Below are positions 1-11,408 of a stretch of 64,000 nucleotides of DNA, piece after piece (the stretch's first letter is position 1; each line of letters begins with the position of its first letter). Location of the stretch: the NCBI RefSeq assembly GCF_003711515.1, contig NW_021167079.1, positions 6,876,385-6,940,384 on the forward strand, in the 5' to 3' direction. Source of the DNA: Sodiomyces alkalinus F11. Its lineage: Eukaryota > Ascomycota > Sordariomycetes > Glomerellales > Plectosphaerellaceae. Position numbers and translations under genes: made by a program. A model generated the notes under the pieces. That model searched no databases. It saw only the letters and a program-made list of their open reading frames with translations, and was not told the DNA's origin.

Positions 1-352
1 TACCTAACCTTCAGTGGTACCTTACTCAAAGTACGGATACCGAGTAATACGTGTAATATGGTTGGTGCCTTCCTCCGTAAAGCAGGTACCTTATCTTTGA
101 CGTAGGTTCCAGGTTGACCTTGTGCGGGGCCACTGATAACGGGATTGAAGCTTCCATTCGGACGGGACATGCGACTTTCGCGTCCATTTCTCGAAGCAAA
201 TCGTCGAATTCCCGACTCATTCATCCCTCATCATCTTTCGGATCCAAGTCTTATGAGTAAAACGTAGCTCGTTACCTTACTCGATCTCATTTGTATCCCT
301 TATTCAAGACAGAGAAGAGCTGTAGCTCTCTCTACTCTACCTATCCACTACG
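1..352. promoter_or_regulatory. 5' flank of the urease gene
   Basis: No gene is supported here. The stretch is the upstream region and probable 5' leader of urease. Two GATA-type sites are visible, TTATCT at 91-96 and TGATAA at 134-139. Such sites are bound by NIT2/AreA-type nitrogen regulators in filamentous fungi, which would suit a nitrogen-scavenging enzyme; this is inference. A copy of the recurrent AGGTACCTT motif lies at 84-92. Confidence 0.5.
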
Positions 353-2467
353 ATGCGTCTCGTGCCGAGGGAGGTTCGTCGTCCGTCGTCCGTCGTCCGA
401 CTTGTGAACCCGTCACCGTGGAATTCAATTCACATCTCCACCTCCCTTCCCCCTTCCCTTCCCGCCTAGCATCGTCTCACGTAGGACCAGGCCTGCTAAC
501 ACAAAAAGTCGTATCGTAGCTCGATAAGCTTGTTATATCTCAGCTAGGCTTCCTGGCTCAGCGTCGCCTTGCTCGAGGGGTTAGGCTCAATCACTCGGAA
601 GCAGCGGTAATATCACCCACCCCACCCCTTGCCCCTCCATCCCGGCGTCCTTAATAAGGTACCTTATCAAGCCGGTACCTTCAATTGCCCAGTACATGTA
701 TTTTGTCCGTGAATTAACACACGTTCAACTCCTCCCTCTCCGGTGGTAGGCCCTTATCGCCAACAACTTACAAGAACTCATCCGAGATGGAAACCACAAC
801 GTTGCTGACCTGATGAGCATCGGCGCGACCATGCTGGGTCGGCGCCACGTCGAGCCGGCCGTCTGCACCACCCTAAAGTACATCATGGTTGAGGGTACCT
901 TCCCGACCGGCACGTACCTTGTCACTGTGCACAACCCCATATCAAGCGATGATGGCAACCTGGACCGTGCCCTTTACGGCTACCTCCCTGCACCTCGCAT
1001 GCCCACCAACGATGACTTCCCCCTTCACGCCCCCGAGGCCTTTGAGCCGACCGCCCAGCCGGGTGCCGTCGTGGCCGTGAAGGATGCCAAGATCACCCTC
1101 AACCCGGGCCGCAAGCGCATCAGGCTGCGCGTCACAAGCACCGGAGACCGCCCCATCCAGGTAGGAAGCCACTATCACTTCGTCGAGACGAACCCGCGAC
1201 TCTCCTTCGACCGCGCCCGTGCCTACGGGTTTCGTCTCGACATCCCCGCGGGCACCTCGGTCCGCTTCGAGCCGGGCGATACCAAGACGGTTACTCTCGT
1301 GGAGATTGGTGGTAACCGTGTCATCCGCGGCGGCCACAACCTGGCCAGCGGTCCCGTCGATCTCAGCCGCGCCGGAGAGATTGTGCAGAAGCTGCAGGCG
1401 GCCGGCTTCGCCCACGCCCCCGAACCCGCGGGCGACATGGCGTTCATCAGCCCCTTCGAGATGGACCGTGCTGCCTACGCCGTCATGTTCGGTCCTACCA
1501 CCGGCGACAGGTTACGTCTGGGGAACACGAACCTGTGGATCAAGGTCGAGAAGGATCTCTCTGACTATGGAGACGAATGCATCTTTGGCGGTGGGAAGAC
1601 CCTGCGCGAAGGTATGGGTCAGGCCAGCGGCCGGAGGGACGAGGAGTCGCTCGACCTGGTGATCAGCAATGCCCTCATTCTGGACTGGACCGGCATTTAC
1701 AAGGCGGATATCGGCGTCAAAGACGGCATCATCGTCGGCATCGGCAGGGCGGGAAACCCAGACGTCATGAACGGCGTGTCGGAGAACATGGTTGTTGGCA
1801 GCTGCACTGACGTCATCTCCATGGAAGGCAAGATCGTGACGGCTGGCGCCATCGATACCCATATTCATTTCATCTGCCCGCAACAGGCGGAGGAAGCCCT
1901 CAGCTCTGGCGTTACCACCTTGCTGGGCGGCGGGACGGGTCCCACGTAAGTATCCATCATCCATGACCCCTTCGACGGAGTAACCGGTAACAAGAGAGCG
2001 TTTACATAACGCGTAACGAACAGCTCTGGTTCGAATGCGACAACGTGTACCCCTGGTAAAAACAACATGCGTCAGATGCTTCAAGCTTGTGACTCGTTAC
2101 CTGTCAACGTCGGTATCACGGGCAAGGGCAACGACAGTGGCCCCGAGGGCCTTCGAGAGCAGGTCGATGCCGGTGCCTGCGGTCTGAAGATCCACGAAGA
2201 CTGGGGCGCAACTCCTGCGGCCATTGACGCCTGTCTCTCCGTCTGCGACGAGCTCGACGTTCAGTGCCTCATCCACACCGACACGCTGAACGAGTCGGGC
2301 TTCTTGGAGTCTACTGTTGGCGCTTTCAAGGGCCGCACCATCCACACCTACCATACCGAGGGTGCGGGCGGTGGCCATGCGCCAGACATCATCGCCGTTG
2401 TCGAACATCCCAACGTCCTCCCCTCGTCTACGAACCCGACGCGCCCCTACACCTCCAACACCCTCGA

Positions 2468-2500
<33 letters not shown>

Positions 2501-3329
2501 TCTTTCCAAGGATATCCCAGAGGACATTGCCTTCGCCGAGAGTCGCATCCGCGCCGAGACCATCGCGGCCGAGGACGTCCTGCACGACGTGGGCGCCATC
2601 AGTATGATGAGCTCCGACAGCCAGGCCATGGGCCGTTGCGGCGAAGTCGTCCTGCGCACCTGGAATACGGCGCACAAGAACAAGGAGCAGCGCGGAGTCC
2701 TCCCCGAGGACGAAGGCACTGACGCGGACAACTTCAGGGTCAAGCGCTACCTTAGCAAGTACACCATCAATCCGGCCATCGCGCAAGGATTCGGTCATCT
2801 GGTCGGCAGCATCGAAGTGGGCAAGTTGGCGGATCTGGTGATCTGGAATCCTGCTTGGTTCGGTACTAAACCGGACCTGGTGCTGAAGAGCGGCTTCGTT
2901 GCTTGGGCGCAAATGGTACGTCATCCCTTCTTCCATCCCACCCCCCCGGGGGCCTTCCCTGTCCATTTCGTGTGGAAAACTCGCCTAACCTACCTCCCAC
3001 CTACGCAGGGCGACCCCAATGCCTCCATTCCAACCGTCGAGCCCCTGATCGGCCGTCCCATGTTCGCCCCTCGCGTGCCCTCCTCGTCGGTCCTGTTCGT
3101 CTCCGCGTCGTCCATCTCCTCCGGCGCCATCGCCTCCTATGGGCTGCAAAGCCGCGTCGAGCCTGTCCGTGGCTGTAGAAACATCGGCAAGCGCAATATG
3201 CGCTTCAACGATGTCATGCCGCGCATGCGCGTCGATCCCGAGCGGTTCGAGGTAGAGGCAGACGGGGAGATTTGCCGCGCCGAGCCGGCCGAGAAACTGC
3301 CCCTCACACAGTCGTACTTTGTCTTTTAA
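353..3329 (+). CDS. Urease (single-chain, gamma-beta-alpha fusion)
   Basis: Nickel enzyme that hydrolyses urea to ammonia and carbamate in the cytosol. Five exons: 353-373, 520-606, 750-1945, 2024-2915 and 3009-3329, giving 838 aa, the usual length of fungal and plant ureases. Exon 1 encodes only MRLVPRE and exon 2 continues with [11 protein letters not shown], the canonical gamma-domain start. The last intron (2916-3008) is 93 nt and stop-free, so it could be mistaken for coding, but removing it restores AWAQM-GDPNAS. All metal and catalytic residues are present: H407 and H409 (THIH), carbamylated K490 (GLKIHEDWG), H519, H545, flap C592 and H593 (VCHH), and D633 (SSDSQAMGR). These numbers coincide with jack bean urease. 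Intron 2 contains a 14-nt palindrome. The gene is convergent with ADA3. Confidence 0.96.
654..667. repeat. 14-nt perfect palindrome with AAGGTACCTT core
   Basis: ATAAGGTACCTTAT is its own reverse complement and lies inside urease intron 2. It is the only copy of the window's recurrent AGGTACCTT motif found inside a gene. A weaker relative, CCGGTACCTT, follows at 672-681. Confidence 0.8.
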
Positions 3330-3918
3330 AAAGTTCGGACAGGCCCGAGTTTCTCTTGGAGATTTACCCATCTTCTTTTGCCATATGAAGTCTGCGCATG
3401 TCGACATTGCGGGAGAGGGGCAGACCTGATGTCTAACCCATATATGACCATGCCATCTACTGGATATTTCCTCTTAGTATGCGGATCAGCTGCCTGCCAG
3501 ATTCGTGTGGATATTTCTGCTCATAACGGGAGACGAAGCATACAAGGTAGATACTGGAATATAAGTCACTTGAAGCCTTTGATTCACGAGGTGACCTCCA
3601 CCCATCATGAAGTAATCCATGCATAATTCAACGCCGAACCCCTTTGATTGACCCAAACGCCGTACTTCCTCATCCCCCTAAAAGCCTCTAGGGGCATTGG
3701 GCGTCTGCCGGCAATTCTAGGTCAAAGATACCGACAGTCCCTGTGACCAGAGGATAGTTGAAACACCACCCCAATCCCTCTACCACGACTGCCCCCTCAT
3801 AAAACGGCCGACAAAAGGGCCAGTGATGCAAAAGACGGGGAATAAAAGGTAAGAAAAAGACCGATGCAGGCCCATATACTCATACAAATCCAGCCTCGCG
3901 CCCCCCCCCTTCTGAACG
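3330..3918. other. Convergent 3' spacer, urease / ADA3
   Basis: Tail-to-tail spacer of 589 bp expected to hold both 3' untranslated regions and polyadenylation sites. I see no supported gene, repeat or RNA. A short C run occurs at about 3901-3909, next to the ADA3 stop. Confidence 0.6.
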
Positions 3919-6128
3919 TCATTCCTCCTCCACTTCATCATCCCACTGCTCCTTCTCCTTCTTGACCAAGGCCGCCATTTCGACAGGTTTGAAGATGGAG
4001 CTGTCCGGATTCGACACGCGCGGCACCTTACCGAGGTTCTCGTCATCAAAGACCGACCCAATGGTGCCGATCCAGCGCCTGCGGCGCTCCATGAGCGTGC
4101 GGGTGACGTCGCCGATACCGGGGCGCGCCATGCCCGCGGCCCCCTGGGCGGCAGCCACGGCGGCGCCGGCGCCGGCGCCGGGGCGCTTCGACTTCTTGCT
4201 CTTGCCCATGGTGCGGGTGCGCTTGGTGTAGGCGGCCTGGACCTGGGAGTCGAGGTCCTCGAGGATGGTCTGGTACTCCTGGTAGGCCATGCGCTCGCGC
4301 ACGAGGTCGGCGAGGCGGGCCTTGCGGGCGCCGTTGACGAGGACCTGCTGGCGGAGGCGGTCCTGGAGGAGGCGCAGGCGGGCGGCCACCTCGTCGTCGA
4401 AGGCGCCGTCGAAGCCGAAGCCGAGCCCGAGCCCGGCCTCGAAGTTGTTGTTGCCTTCTTGCGGGAGGAAGCCCATGTGGCGCAGTTCCTGCTTGATGCG
4501 CTCGTCCACCTGGGCGTAGTCGAGTTTGGGGTGCGTGGCCTTCTTCCAGGTTTCCGAGCTGGACTCGGGCATGAAGGCCGCGGGGGGGGTCGCTTGTGGC
4601 TTGCCGTCTTCGGAGGCGCCGTTGAGGCCGCCGTGTTCGCCTGCGTCGCCGTTTGTCATGTGCGTGTCGCCCCCGACGCTGCCGCCGCCGCCGCCGTTGG
4701 CCACGCCGTTCGTGCCCGGCTTCTCTTCTTCGGACTGGGGCCTGTTCTCGCCCCGCTGCGTGGCTAGGAGGCGCGACAGCAGCGGGCCGACGGCGAGCTT
4801 GTCGGTCTCGCCCACCTCGTCGTCCATGTGCTCGATGCTGCCGCGGGCTTGGTTCGCCGGGAGGTGTTTCTCGCGGTTGAGTAGCGGCGAGTCGAGCTGC
4901 ATCGCGCCGTCTTCCTCGGCCCATACTTCGGTGTAGTGCCTCTTGCCCCGGTTGGGTATGGTGAAGGGGAGGACGCGGTCACCGCGCTCGCGGAGGAAAC
5001 CCAGGTCCTCTTCTGTAAAGGGTTTGAAGTACGGTTCAATGTAAGTGGAGAAGGTCGAGAAGCTGATCTGGTTGGAGGGTTTGGCGCTGCTGAAGTCTTT
5101 ATCTGGAGGGTCTCCTGGGATGATATCGGCCAGGTCGTTCTTGGGATACACAGCGACAGAATAGATTTCTCTGAGTTCCTCTTCGGACATGCCGGGGTGA
5201 GTTGGTCGGATCTCGTACACGGTCGGGTCGGGGAAGGTAGAAGGGTCGTCTCCGAAGGTATTCGCAGCGGGGAGTGCTGGCCTGGGCGGTGCGCCTTCGT
5301 CTTCGGAACTTGATTCTTCCTCCCCCTCCTCCTTCTCCTCCTCCTTCTCCTCCTCCTTCTCCTCCTCCTCTTCCTCCTCCGGCTGCTCGACCTTCTCCTC
5401 TTCTTTGGCTTTCTTTTTCTTTCCTTCTAATTTTACGGCGCTTGGAGACGCGGGCTCGGCAGGAGAGAGGGAGGAGGCGGCCGACTCGGCTCGGGAGAGT
5501 TTACGGGTTTTGCTGTGATCTCGCAGGGGAGAGGAGCGTTCTGGTCGGGTGGGTTAGCATCGTAATGGGGTACTGTCTGTTTCGCGTTGGGGGGGAAAAA
5601 AAGGAAAAGAAAAGGGAAAGAAAAGGGAAAAAAAAAGGTAGCACACATACCTTTATGAACGACATCACCGGGAGCCAAGGTATCAGCAGCTTTCCTCTTC
5701 TTTTTGTTTGCGCGTTTCTGGCCCTCGTCCGCCCGTGAATGGTGGTCGCGTTCTGGCACATTATCAACATGGTGTTTCCGCTGCAAAGCCAGGTCGCGCA
5801 TAGCCTTGTCGCAGAAGTTGGTTCTCCTGTCGATGACCTCCTGTAGGCGGGTCAACCTGGTGATCATGGCATCCATGTGTCTGGACTCGGGCACCAGAGA
5901 GGTGGGGTTGATCTGGTCGACGATGTCATCGTATCCGATATTGTCGAACTGCTCTACGCGCAGTGAGAGGTATTGGGCGTCGATGGCTTCTATTGGCGGT
6001 AGGGTCGCAGTGGCTGGGGGAGGGATGGAAAGAGGGACGGAACTCGGGGTGGTGTTTCTGCTGCGCTGTCGGATGGCGCCGGCGCCGCCCTTCTTGCTGG
6101 TGCCCTTCTGGCTCGGGGTAGGAGGCAT
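3919..6128 (-). CDS. ADA3: SAGA/ADA histone-acetyltransferase subunit Ada3 (Ngg1)
   Basis: Nuclear adaptor that links Gcn5 and Ada2 in the SAGA and ADA histone acetyltransferase complexes. Two exons on the minus strand: 6128-5651 and 5519-3919, joined at GTATGT and GCGAG, 692 aa. The start is the only in-frame ATG before the conserved N-terminal part (MPPTPSQKG, then [20 protein letters not shown]). The conserved C-terminal module begins near [20 protein letters not shown] and runs through [14 protein letters not shown], then a low-complexity linker, then [20 protein letters not shown] and [20 protein letters not shown], which are characteristic of Ngg1. A Glu/Lys-rich tract occupies about residues 200-230. 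A basic [13 protein letters not shown] stretch is near the end. Family call rests on recognition of these blocks. Confidence 0.88.
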
Positions 6129-7546
6129 AGTGACGGCGGGCGTCGGGGTTGTCGTCGGGGTTGTCGTCGGGGTCCGAGGATGACGTCGTAACTTGATTGA
6201 TGGAGGATCGATGAGCAACCGGTTGCTTTACATGGGCGTCTCGACTATTCTTTGTTTCATGGTTCGAGATGCGATTGTGGCGACGAACTCCGTCTTTGAC
6301 TTTGTTCAATGTTTGAGGGACGGATCGATGGGATTGATGGATGAAATTGATGGTTGCTGATGGTTGCTGATGGTTCCTGATGGTCGACTTGGGAGTGATG
6401 TTGTCGCGTCGCCGTTGCCGAGAGCGGCTAGTACAAGTCCGCCCAACAGGAACAGTGCATTTGTGGCTGGAGCATCTCCTGGGGGGATTAGTCAGATATC
6501 GGCGAGCACGGCATCTACACGTATGTACCTGTGGTCTACTCGCTTAGTAATGACCTAGGATTCTCCCTTGTTGAAGCAGGAACTACCCGTGCCACGCCCC
6601 ACTTACTTTTGTTCGTTTGGCACTCACTCACCAGCTATACCTGTGTCCGAATCACCGTCGTCATGATCCCCCCAAAAGAACCCATTTTCGTTTCACCCAT
6701 TTCACCCTTCACCCATTTCACCCACTTCACAGTGGTCAACTCGTCTCGGCGTCGCTCTTTCGTTTTCATCCAAGAGATCATCCACAATGCCGAATCATCT
6801 GAGCCGGGGCATTGAACCGAATTTACGAATTTACGAATACCTTTGCACAGACGAGTCGTAGCCCGAGTTCCATTCGCGGCTGGGGGCATGTGGTCAGAGG
6901 ACAGGCCCTAATTGGTGATAATCCGCGACGATGCGAGCCTTCCAGACCAGGCGAACCAAAGTGCTCTCGGCATGTCCTCCTTACTTACTCCCTACGAGGC
7001 AACGGCACATACTGCATCGCATTCGCTCTGGTGTTTGACCCTTGGCGGCGTCTGAAAAAGAGCGGAGTCCAATTTACAGCTCACCCTCCCACCACCCCGT
7101 TCGTTCATTCATGGTCGGCCGTCTTGGGATTTCCCCGGCTATGGTCGGTTATCCAAATCCATGGTCTCGTCCAACATCTACCTATTCCATATCCACGATG
7201 CTGTCCATCCATGGTCCGTCCATTCATCCCGTTTCCAAAGCTTCGCCCATGTGCTCGAGCCATTGGTCCACACTCTCGGGTCCACGTCCACCAAGAAGAC
7301 AACCACAGCCTGGTCACCCCCCACGACGCCATACCATGCCGAATGCAGTTTACGGCGGGGTATCGCCAAACCATGTGGTGGGGTAGCTTCTCCTGCAAGG
7401 ACCAAGGGCCCATCCATCCTTACGAAGCACATCCCTCCATCGAATCGAGAGCTTTCGCAGCCCTGTCCACTAACGACTCTACCTATACTGTAGGTACCTT
7501 ATTACTGAACCGACTCTCGTCGTTGGCGGTGTGTATTGCACTCAGC

Positions 7547-7583
7547 CCCTGCAGCATCTTCTCCTGCAGGGAGCGAGATGCTG
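7547..7583. promoter_or_regulatory. Two interleaved inverted repeats upstream of BTA1
   Basis: CCCTGCAG (7547-7554) pairs with CTGCAGGG (7564-7571), and CAGCATCT (7552-7559) pairs with AGATGCTG (7576-7583). The arms overlap, so the two hairpins are mutually exclusive. The element ends 193 bp before the BTA1 ATG. Function is unknown. Confidence 0.55.
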
Positions 7584-7621
7584 TACCGAATAATCATAAT
7601 TATTTATCTCTCGACACTTCC

Positions 7622-7627
7622 CACGTT
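7622..7627 (+). promoter_or_regulatory. CACGTT box, candidate phosphate-regulator site
   Basis: CACGTT lies about 150 bp before the BTA1 start. It is the lower-affinity variant of the Pho4/NUC-1 E-box. Fungal betaine-lipid synthase is known to be induced by phosphate limitation, so the placement is suggestive, but a 6-mer is weak evidence. Confidence 0.3.
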
Positions 7628-7763
7628 CCATAGTAACCCCCCCTCTTGACCCCCCCTCCGTCTCTCGTTTTCCCTCATTCCGATCCCCTCTCAACTGGCC
7701 TCAACAGCCCCAAGTGCATTGATTTTTGCCTCAACGCATCCCTTTCGTGCTCAACCCATTGCA

Positions 7764-7796
7764 ATGCGAGAGTACCATGGCTTCTCTTGGTGGTAA
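7764..7796 (+). promoter_or_regulatory. Upstream ORF overlapping the BTA1 start codon
   Basis: An ATG at 7764 opens a 10-codon frame (MREYHGFSWW) that stops at TAA 7794-7796, beyond the BTA1 ATG at 7777, in a different frame. If the transcript includes it, ribosomes initiating here cannot reinitiate at the main start, so it would repress translation. Transcript start is unknown. Confidence 0.45.
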
Positions 7797-10574
7797 CATG
7801 TCACCACTCGATCTCGGAACGAAAACCATCTTTGCCGGCATAGCCTTCGCTGCCATTGGTGGCGTCTGCTTTTCCAGACTCTTTCCTCAATCCTCCAGCA
7901 AGTCTGATGAAAGCGAAGGGAGCCCGGGGCTTCTCAAGGCTTTCCTGCTGTTTTTCTATTCCTGTTTCATCAAGCCACACGGAGGCGACAAGAAGGGCAC
8001 CCAACAGGATGCTCTTGAGAGCTTCTACAAGAAGCAAGCCGGGGCCTATGATGCCACCAGGAAAGTTCTCCTCCAGGGCCGCGAGGATATGCTCGCGCTT
8101 TCTGCAGCTCAGCTGAAGGCGAAGGCCCAAGCCCGGCGGGAAGCTGGCGCCCGTGAGAACACCAGACGACTTTGGGTGGATGTATGTTTCCTCGTCCCTT
8201 CCTGTCCCACCCCTGCTTTTCGTCGTTGCCATTGGAGGGGAAGGGGAAAAAAAAGAAGAAGAAAAAAGGATCTAGACATGTTAACCAGTTCAATACCTCT
8301 AGGTTGGTGGAGGCACGGGATGGAACATCGAGGCCATGTCGGCCCATGTTAACGTGCCCGACTTCTTCTCCAGCGTCTACCTCGTCGATTTCTCCCCCTC
8401 TCTCTGCGAGGTGGCGCGAAAGCGTTTCCAGAGATTGGGCTGGACCAACGTCAAGGTCATCTGCGAAGATGCGAGGAAGTTCCGTCTGGAGGACCACGAA
8501 AATGATCTCCCTGGCGGCAATATCACTCCACTCCAGACTCCGGCCCTGAGTTACTTCTCCCAGAAACGCCCCGAGCACGGTGTTGCCGACCTTGTCACCA
8601 TGTCGTACAGCTTGTCCATGATGGTGAGTGCATTGGATCTTGGGAGGAGGGAACGGAGATAAAAACCTCAACCAACCCCGCTTGCTTTCCCCCCCGCCCC
8701 AGACGGACCCTGCCAGCTAACCGTGTCCGTTTTGTGGGCAGCCGGATTTCCACTCCGTCATCGACTCCTTGTCTTCCCTTCTCTCGCCGGACGGTGTCTT
8801 GGGCGTTGTCGACTTCTACGTCCAGTCCCAGACTGACTTCGCCTTCCGCAATTTCACCGCTGGTCTCGCCAACCGTCACGTCAACTGGTTCTCCCGGACG
8901 TTCTGGCGCGCCTGGTTTGACATTGACCGCGTTGGCCTCGAGGCCGCTCGGAGAGACTATCTCGAATACAAATTCGGCACTATCCTCGGCGTCAACGCCC
9001 GCAACCGCACGCTCGGTCGAATCCCTTACTACATCTGGATCGGCTGCCATAAGAAACCCTTCTCCGCGTCGGCCCTCCCCCACGAGATCATCGAAAAGAT
9101 CGATGCCCTCGCCACCGAATCGCCTCTCCTTTACCCCGTGAACCAGCGTGACGCCCTCACCCGAGCCATTGAAAACTCGGCTCCCGAGATGCGCTCCAAA
9201 GCATTCATGACTGCCATCCAGAATCTCAATGCGAATCTGCCCTTGCCGTCGTTCTTCTACCAAAATCACCACTGGCGCATTTACTACGACGACCAGCTGC
9301 AGAAGCACAGGCAGTTCAACGACGAGTACATCTACGCCTTTACGTGGGAGGACTCTCGCGTTGATGAGCGACTCCTGAAACTCGGCCCCGACGATGTTGT
9401 GCTCGCCATCACCAGCGCCGGTGACAACATCCTGTCATACGCCATGCAGAGCCCTGCGCGGATCCACGCCGTAGACCTGAATCCTTCCCAGAACCATCTC
9501 CTCGAGCTCAAGGTTGCCTCGTACTGCGCCCTCCCCTACGAGGACTTTTGGAGGCTTTTCGGCGACGGCAAGCATCCGGACTTCCGTTCTCTACTCGTTT
9601 CCAAACTGTCCCCGCACCTGTCATCGCGCGCCTTCCAGTACTGGCTCCAGAACGTCCACGTCTTCGCCAACACGGGCGGCTACGGCCTGTACGACACGGG
9701 TGGCTCCCGTCACGCCATCCGCGTCTTCCGCTGGCTCACGCGCATCTTCGGCATCGTGGCCGCTACGCAGGAATTCCTTTCCACCCGCACGCTCAACGAG
9801 CAACGCGAGGTTTGGCGTTCCAGAATTCGGCCCGCCCTCCTCTCCCAGCTTCTGTGCAATGTCGTCGTCTCGCAGGAGTCCTTCCTCTGGTCCGCCCTCG
9901 GCGTCCCCAAGAACCAGCTCGCCATGATCGAGGCCGACCACGCCCAGTCCGCGGCCGTCAAGGGGCCGAAACCTACAGCGAAGAACACCCGCTCCCACGC
10001 CATTTTGCGGTACATGATCGACACGCTGGACCCCGTCGCCGAGCAGACGCACGTCGCGACCGACAACCCTTACTACCACGTCTGCATGACTGCAAACTTC
10101 ACCCCGCGCTGCCACCCGGACTACCTCTCCAAGGCGGCCCACGCCCGCCTCTCCCGGCCCGGCGCCCTCGACGGCCTGCGCATCCACACCGACGAGCTCA
10201 ACGAGGTCATCTCCCGCATCACACCAGGCACCCTCACCGTCGCCGTCATCATGGATAGCATGGACTGGTTCGACCCGGCGCCCCCCGCCGCGGCGGCGGC
10301 GGCGCAGATCTGCAAGCTCAACCGTGCCCTCCGCGAGGGGGGCCGCGTCCTCCTCCGGTCCTCCGCCCTCCGCCCCTGGTACGTCGCCGAGTTTGAGGCC
10401 CGCGGGTTCACGGGTAAGCGGGTCGGGGCTCGCGAGAACGGCGCTTGCATCGACCGCGTCAACATGTATGCGTCGTGCTGGATCCTGACCAAGACGGAGA
10501 ACTTGCCCCCTCCGACTCCGACTCCGGAGCTGGACCAGCCTGGCTTGGGCGCTGTGACCAGCTTCTCCTTGTGA
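7777..10574 (+). CDS. BTA1: Betaine lipid (DGTS) synthase, BtaB-BtaA fusion
   Basis: Makes the phosphorus-free membrane lipid diacylglyceryl-trimethylhomoserine from diacylglycerol and S-adenosylmethionine. Three exons, 7777-8181, 8303-8623 and 8742-10574, give 852 aa. The start is taken at the ATG with good context (ACCATGG). A hydrophobic segment spans about residues 14-31. Joining exons 1 and 2 creates the SAM-binding motif DVGGGTGWNIEAM near residue 135, the BtaB-type N-methyltransferase half. From about residue 420 the protein is a BtaA/DUF3419 domain with YAFTWEDSRVDERLL, then ITSAGDNILSYA and HAVDLNPSQNHLLELK, which transfers the 3-amino-3-carboxypropyl group. The fusion order follows from the sequence. 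It is convergent with SDH4 and carries the upstream ORF noted separately. Confidence 0.93.
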
Positions 10575-11408
10575 ACGATCGAATAGCGGAAGCTCGTTTT
10601 CATTTGCAGTGATGGGTCGGGTTAGCTGCCAAGATGGGAAGTGGCCAAGAAAAGAAAGAAAAAAAGAAAAGAAAAGAACAGCGGGTGTGGTGACCCAATC
10701 CTAGATTGCCCCTTGAGGGCCTGAGAAAATAATACGGAAAGATGAGACCAATAGAGGCTTCGTTTGGTGTTGTAAGGAGATATTAACTTGTATATGTCCC
10801 GATCCTGAATTGTTGTCAGTGTAAGTTGAAACTTGTGACATTGTTGATAATCATGTGCTTAATTAAGTAAAAGACCACCTGATCCTTAAAATCCCCCCCG
10901 GTATCTTCGTACGTCTTCAGAATCACAAGGTCGCGGATGGTTAAGGAAATCCCATCCTGCTAGCACGATAACCTGTGTCTGCGTGTACGGCTCGAGCCCT
11001 GACCCCCGGTCCTCTTAGACTGGGATGCGGTCGCCTTGAACTGGACGACCCGTAACCCCCCCAAGCACGTCAGGTTTCGTAAGATGGAGCGTCGCATGAG
11101 CGAAGAGCGAGCTGGAGGGCAAGGTGAAAATCCGCAGTGTCGTTGGATCAAACCATCTCTGTCAGTAGGAAAGAAAAGAAAAAATGAACATGACGAGCCG
11201 TCGAAGTGTGTCACAACAAGAATAACAACAACAACAGCAACAAAAAAATATCGACTTCCATTGGTCCTATGCTGGTAAGTGTACACGGCCTTCTTTCAAG
11301 CGAAGCTCGCCAGCCGAACAGATCTTTCCGCACCGCACCGCACCGCTCGTTTTCCCTTCCCATCCCATTCTGTTTCTGCCAATTGTTTTTTTTTTCTTTT
11401 TCCGTCTT
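10575..11408. other. Convergent 3' spacer, BTA1 / SDH4
   Basis: Tail-to-tail spacer of 834 bp. It contains purine-rich GAAAA runs (about 10646-10678) and an AACAACAAC-type stretch near 11220-11245. No gene or RNA is supported. Confidence 0.6.

Larger units (their letters stand above)
6129..7776. promoter_or_regulatory. Divergent spacer, ADA3 / BTA1
   Basis: Head-to-head intergenic region of 1.65 kb. Several open frames exist but start without ATG or lack any recognisable product. Visible elements are a copy of AGGTACCTT (7492-7500), interleaved inverted repeats at 7547-7583, a CACGTT box at 7622-7627 and an upstream ORF at 7764-7796, all on the BTA1 side. About 6670-6730 contains repeated TTTCACCC-type pyrimidine motifs. 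Confidence 0.6.

Noticed and set aside
26..220. 64-codon minus-strand frame upstream of urease
   Set aside because: Short, low-complexity GTACC-rich sequence with no recognisable product; more likely urease promoter and leader.
2916..3008. Stop-free introns of length 3n (also 34126-34194, 35843-35929, 54812-54889)
   Set aside because: Four such introns among 36 is about what chance predicts, so there is no evidence for programmed retention. They do mislead ORF-based annotation.
6812..7633. 273-codon frame in the ADA3/BTA1 spacer
   Set aside because: Begins at TTG, has no recognisable domain and no splice-supported extension.
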